Shown here piece by piece: positions 62,270 through 64,000 of a stretch of 64,000 nt of DNA; the first letter of the stretch is position 1, and every line of letters begins with the position of its first letter. The notes under the pieces are model-generated. The model was not told the origin of the DNA. It did not search any database and was given only the letters and a program-made list of their open reading frames with translations. The position numbers were made by a program, and so were the translations under genes. Source of the stretch: Methanosphaerula palustris E1-9c (lineage in GTDB: Archaea > Halobacteriota > Methanomicrobia > Methanomicrobiales > Methanospirillaceae); NCBI RefSeq assembly GCF_000021965.1, contig NC_011832.1, positions 1,488,001 through 1,552,000 on the forward strand, in the 5' to 3' direction.

Positions 62270-63101
62270 ATGACGATAACAGTTGATCCAGAAACCTGCA
62301 CCCGGTGCGGAATATGTTCCGATGTCTGCTTGAGGCAGATCATCGTGCCGGCAGAAAATGGAGAACTCCCTCACTTGGAGGAAGGAAAATCCACGATGTG
62401 CATATCCTGCGGGCAGTGCGAAGTCTACTGCCCGACGGGTGCGATAACGCAGGATTTCGCGACCTCCGGAGGCAGAACCAGAACAGACCTGACTGCCTCC
62501 GAAAAGATCCTCTCAGTACCCCTTGGCACATTCATCCGAAACCGGCGTTCGATCCGAACCTGTCCCGGTGGAAACCATAGAAGCCATCCTTGATATCGCC
62601 AGGTATGCGCCCAGCGCGATGAATAGTCAGCCGGTCGGGTGGATTGTCATCGGTGATCCAGAAGATGTCCAGAAGGTCGCCGGCCTGACGGTGGACTGTA
62701 TGCGTGAACTCATGAATACCGACCATCCCCTGAGTGCCTATGCACCCCGGTTCGTCGCGGGCTGGGATGCTGGTACCGATGTAATTTGCCACAGAGCCCC
62801 ACACCTGCTGGTAGCCCACGTCCCGGCGGACAACCCCCAGGCGTCCAACGATGCCATCATCGCGCTCACACACGTCGACATCGCGGCGCCTGCATTCGGT
62901 CTCGGGACCTGCTGGGCGGGTGTCGTCGCGATGGCGTCCTTTTCCTACAAGCCGCTTCAGGACTTCCTCTCTATTCCGAAAGAACGGGTGCCCGCGTACG
63001 CGATGATGCTGGGATATCCGAAGTACAAACCTCACCAGATTCCAGGGAGAAAACCTTTACAGGTCACGTGGAAATCAACCCCTGGAGGAAACAAGAAATG
63101 A
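62270..63101 (+). pseudogene. ferredoxin-nitroreductase fusion gene, frameshifted
   Basis: From the ATG at 62270, a ferredoxin domain (CTRCGICSDVCLRQI and CISCGQCEVYCPTGAI) runs into LGTFIRNRRSIRT, where a one-base change near 62545-62570 moves the frame. The nitroreductase domain continues as EPVPVETIEAILDIARYAPS, RAPHLLVAHVPA, FGLGTCWAGVVAM and GRKPLQVTW to 63101. Together they form one paralogue of 44548 and 48223. It could be a sequencing error or a recent mutation. Its end overlaps the flavoprotein gene by four bases. Confidence 0.82.
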
Positions 63102-63682
63102 CAAAAGTAGTTGCATTCAACGGGAGTCCCAGGAAAGACGGGAACACCTCCATTCTCATTGGGCATATCTTTGATGAGCTGGAGAAAGAGGGGATCGAGA
63201 CGGAACTTGTGCAGATCGGGGTCGAAGCCTTCCGGGGATGCATGGCCTGCATGAAATGTCAAGAGAAGAAGGACGGGCATTGTGTCTTCAACGACGACAT
63301 CGTCAATAGCTGCATCGACAAGATGGTGGAGGCTGATGGGATCATTCTCGGTTCGCCCGTGTACCTCGCGGATGTCACCGCCGGCATGAAGGGCCTCATT
63401 GAACGGGCGGCCTTTGTATCGGCTGCAAACGGTAGAACTCTCTTCCAGCACAAAGCCGGAGCGGTGGTTGTGGCCGTCCGGAGAGCCGGAGCGATGAGGA
63501 CACTGGATACCATGCTCCACTTCCTCCTCGCAACGGGGATGATTGTGTCGGATTTCGGTGTCATAGGAGTCGGGCTGAACCCCGGCGATGTGGACAAGGA
63601 CCCGGAAGGAATCGCTAGTGCGGAAAGGGCCGGAAAAAATATGGCCTGGCTCCTCAAAACGATGAAGAAAGGAACATGCTGA
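63098..63682 (+). CDS. iron-sulfur flavoprotein, NADPH-dependent FMN reductase fold
   Basis: The protein has 194 residues. Flavin loop AFNGSPRKDGNTSILIGHIF, cluster motif CMACMKCQEKKDGHC (CX2CX2CX7C), then VFNDDIVNSCIDKM, and the flavin loop LGSPVYLADVTAGMKGLIER. GGAGG lies about 20 bases upstream within the nitroreductase gene, and the ATG overlaps that gene's stop. It is the second gene of a redox operon, with another flavoprotein following at 63764. Confidence 0.92.
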   Translation: MTKVVAFNGSPRKDGNTSILIGHIFDELEKEGIETELVQIGVEAFRGCMACMKCQEKKDGHCVFNDDIVNSCIDKMVEADGIILGSPVYLADVTAGMKGLIERAAFVSAANGRTLFQHKAGAVVVAVRRAGAMRTLDTMLHFLLATGMIVSDFGVIGVGLNPGDVDKDPEGIASAERAGKNMAWLLKTMKKGTC

Positions 63683-63763
63683 ACAGACGGCACATTCAAG
63701 TAGATGTACACTCACTCCCTTACAGCTTCGAAAGCACATTGTACAAAAAAACTAGAGATAATC

Positions 63764-64000
63764 ATGACAAACGTTATCGCAATCAACGGAAGCCCGCGAA
63801 AGAAATGGAATACGGCAACGATGCTTGAACACGCCCTGAAAGGGGCGGAATCGGTGGGCGCAGAGACCGAACTGGTCCACTTGTACGATCTGGACTACAC
63901 GGGGTGCACCAGCTGTTTTGCCTGCAAAACGCTGGGCGGGAAGAGTTACGGACGGTGTGCGGTAAAAGATGGTCTCAAACCCCTGCTTGAAAAAATCGAA
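63764..64000 (+). CDS. iron-sulfur flavoprotein, partial (cut by window end)
   Basis: The first 79 residues are visible: flavin loop IAINGSPRKKWNTATMLEHA and cluster motif CTSCFACKTLGGKSYGRC (CX2CX2CX10C), then AVKDGLKPLLEKI. It starts 81 bases after the previous gene and is probably co-transcribed with it. The C-terminal half is outside the window. Confidence 0.87.
   Translation, partial: MTNVIAINGSPRKKWNTATMLEHALKGAESVGAETELVHLYDLDYTGCTSCFACKTLGGKSYGRCAVKDGLKPLLEKIE

Noticed and set aside
62786-63682. 298-codon plus-strand frame
   Set aside because: Only its last 194 codons (from 63098) are a gene; the front part is the nitroreductase read in another frame.
1-64000. tRNA or rRNA genes
   Set aside because: No TPsiC-arm-like or rRNA-like stretches were seen by eye. 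A covariance-model search would settle this.

Overview
The window looks like the chromosome of a methanogenic archaeon of the Methanomicrobiales, close to Methanosphaerula or Methanoregula. That placement is inferred from gene content: a DUF2115 protein, large secreted PKD/NHL/Kelch/dockerin proteins, Cache-domain lipoproteins, DUF3795 proteins, iron-sulfur flavoproteins and HxlR-type regulators, with TATA-like boxes ahead of several genes. No rRNA, tRNA or CRISPR array was seen. Most genes are accessory. Insertion-sequence wreckage is abundant, and several genes are broken or duplicated.

Layout. 1-6.7 kb: two decayed ISH3-like elements flank a GNAT acetyltransferase, an archaeal pentameric ligand-gated ion channel homologue, a PKD/Kelch/dockerin surface protein and a single-Cache lipoprotein. 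6.7-15.4 kb: a marR-MFS efflux pair, a membrane protein, a triple-Cache lipoprotein paired with a BMP-type binding protein, an ROK sugar kinase and an M13 metallopeptidase lipoprotein. 16-23.8 kb: an aldo/keto reductase, a tetR-ABC exporter operon, and a padR-methyltransferase-ABC exporter operon reading the other way, with three phased palindromes upstream of padR. 23.8-26.4 kb: a broken Cys-rich gene, an internally deleted IS5-type element, a methyltransferase, and an internally deleted copy of the next gene. 26.4-37.7 kb: surface and secreted proteins (metallophosphoesterase, CBM6-dockerin, PKD-PEGA-CBM6, 12-repeat NHL-dockerin) interrupted by a response regulator and a DUF2178/XRE pair. 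37.8-45.9 kb: a CDGSH protein, an isochorismatase-MFS-HxlR group with a dead isochorismatase copy, DUF2115, an ArsR-like regulator, DUF3795 and a ferredoxin-nitroreductase. 46-49.8 kb: flavoprotein/SnoaL and nitroreductase/hydrolase modules, each next to HxlR regulators.

49.8-58 kb is a gene graveyard. It holds an IS5-type element with a dead transposase, fragments of AlbA_2/Schlafen-type, RhuM and DUF1016 proteins, dispersed repeats, a TGCAAAC-rich repeat block and a chimeric junction with a methyltransferase tail. Three intact genes survive inside it (DUF1428, VOC, flavoprotein). 58-64 kb: a tetR gene and an ABC exporter pair carrying matching palindromes, then a broken HxlR gene divergent from a frameshifted nitroreductase and two iron-sulfur flavoproteins.

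The recurring theme is a set of small redox modules: HxlR regulators with a conserved N-terminal cysteine placed beside flavoproteins and nitroreductases, plus multidrug exporters under local MarR, TetR, PadR or HxlR control. A second theme is a dockerin-tagged extracellular protein set with no cohesin visible in this window. The most unusual single gene is the ion-channel homologue at 2.3-3.3 kb.
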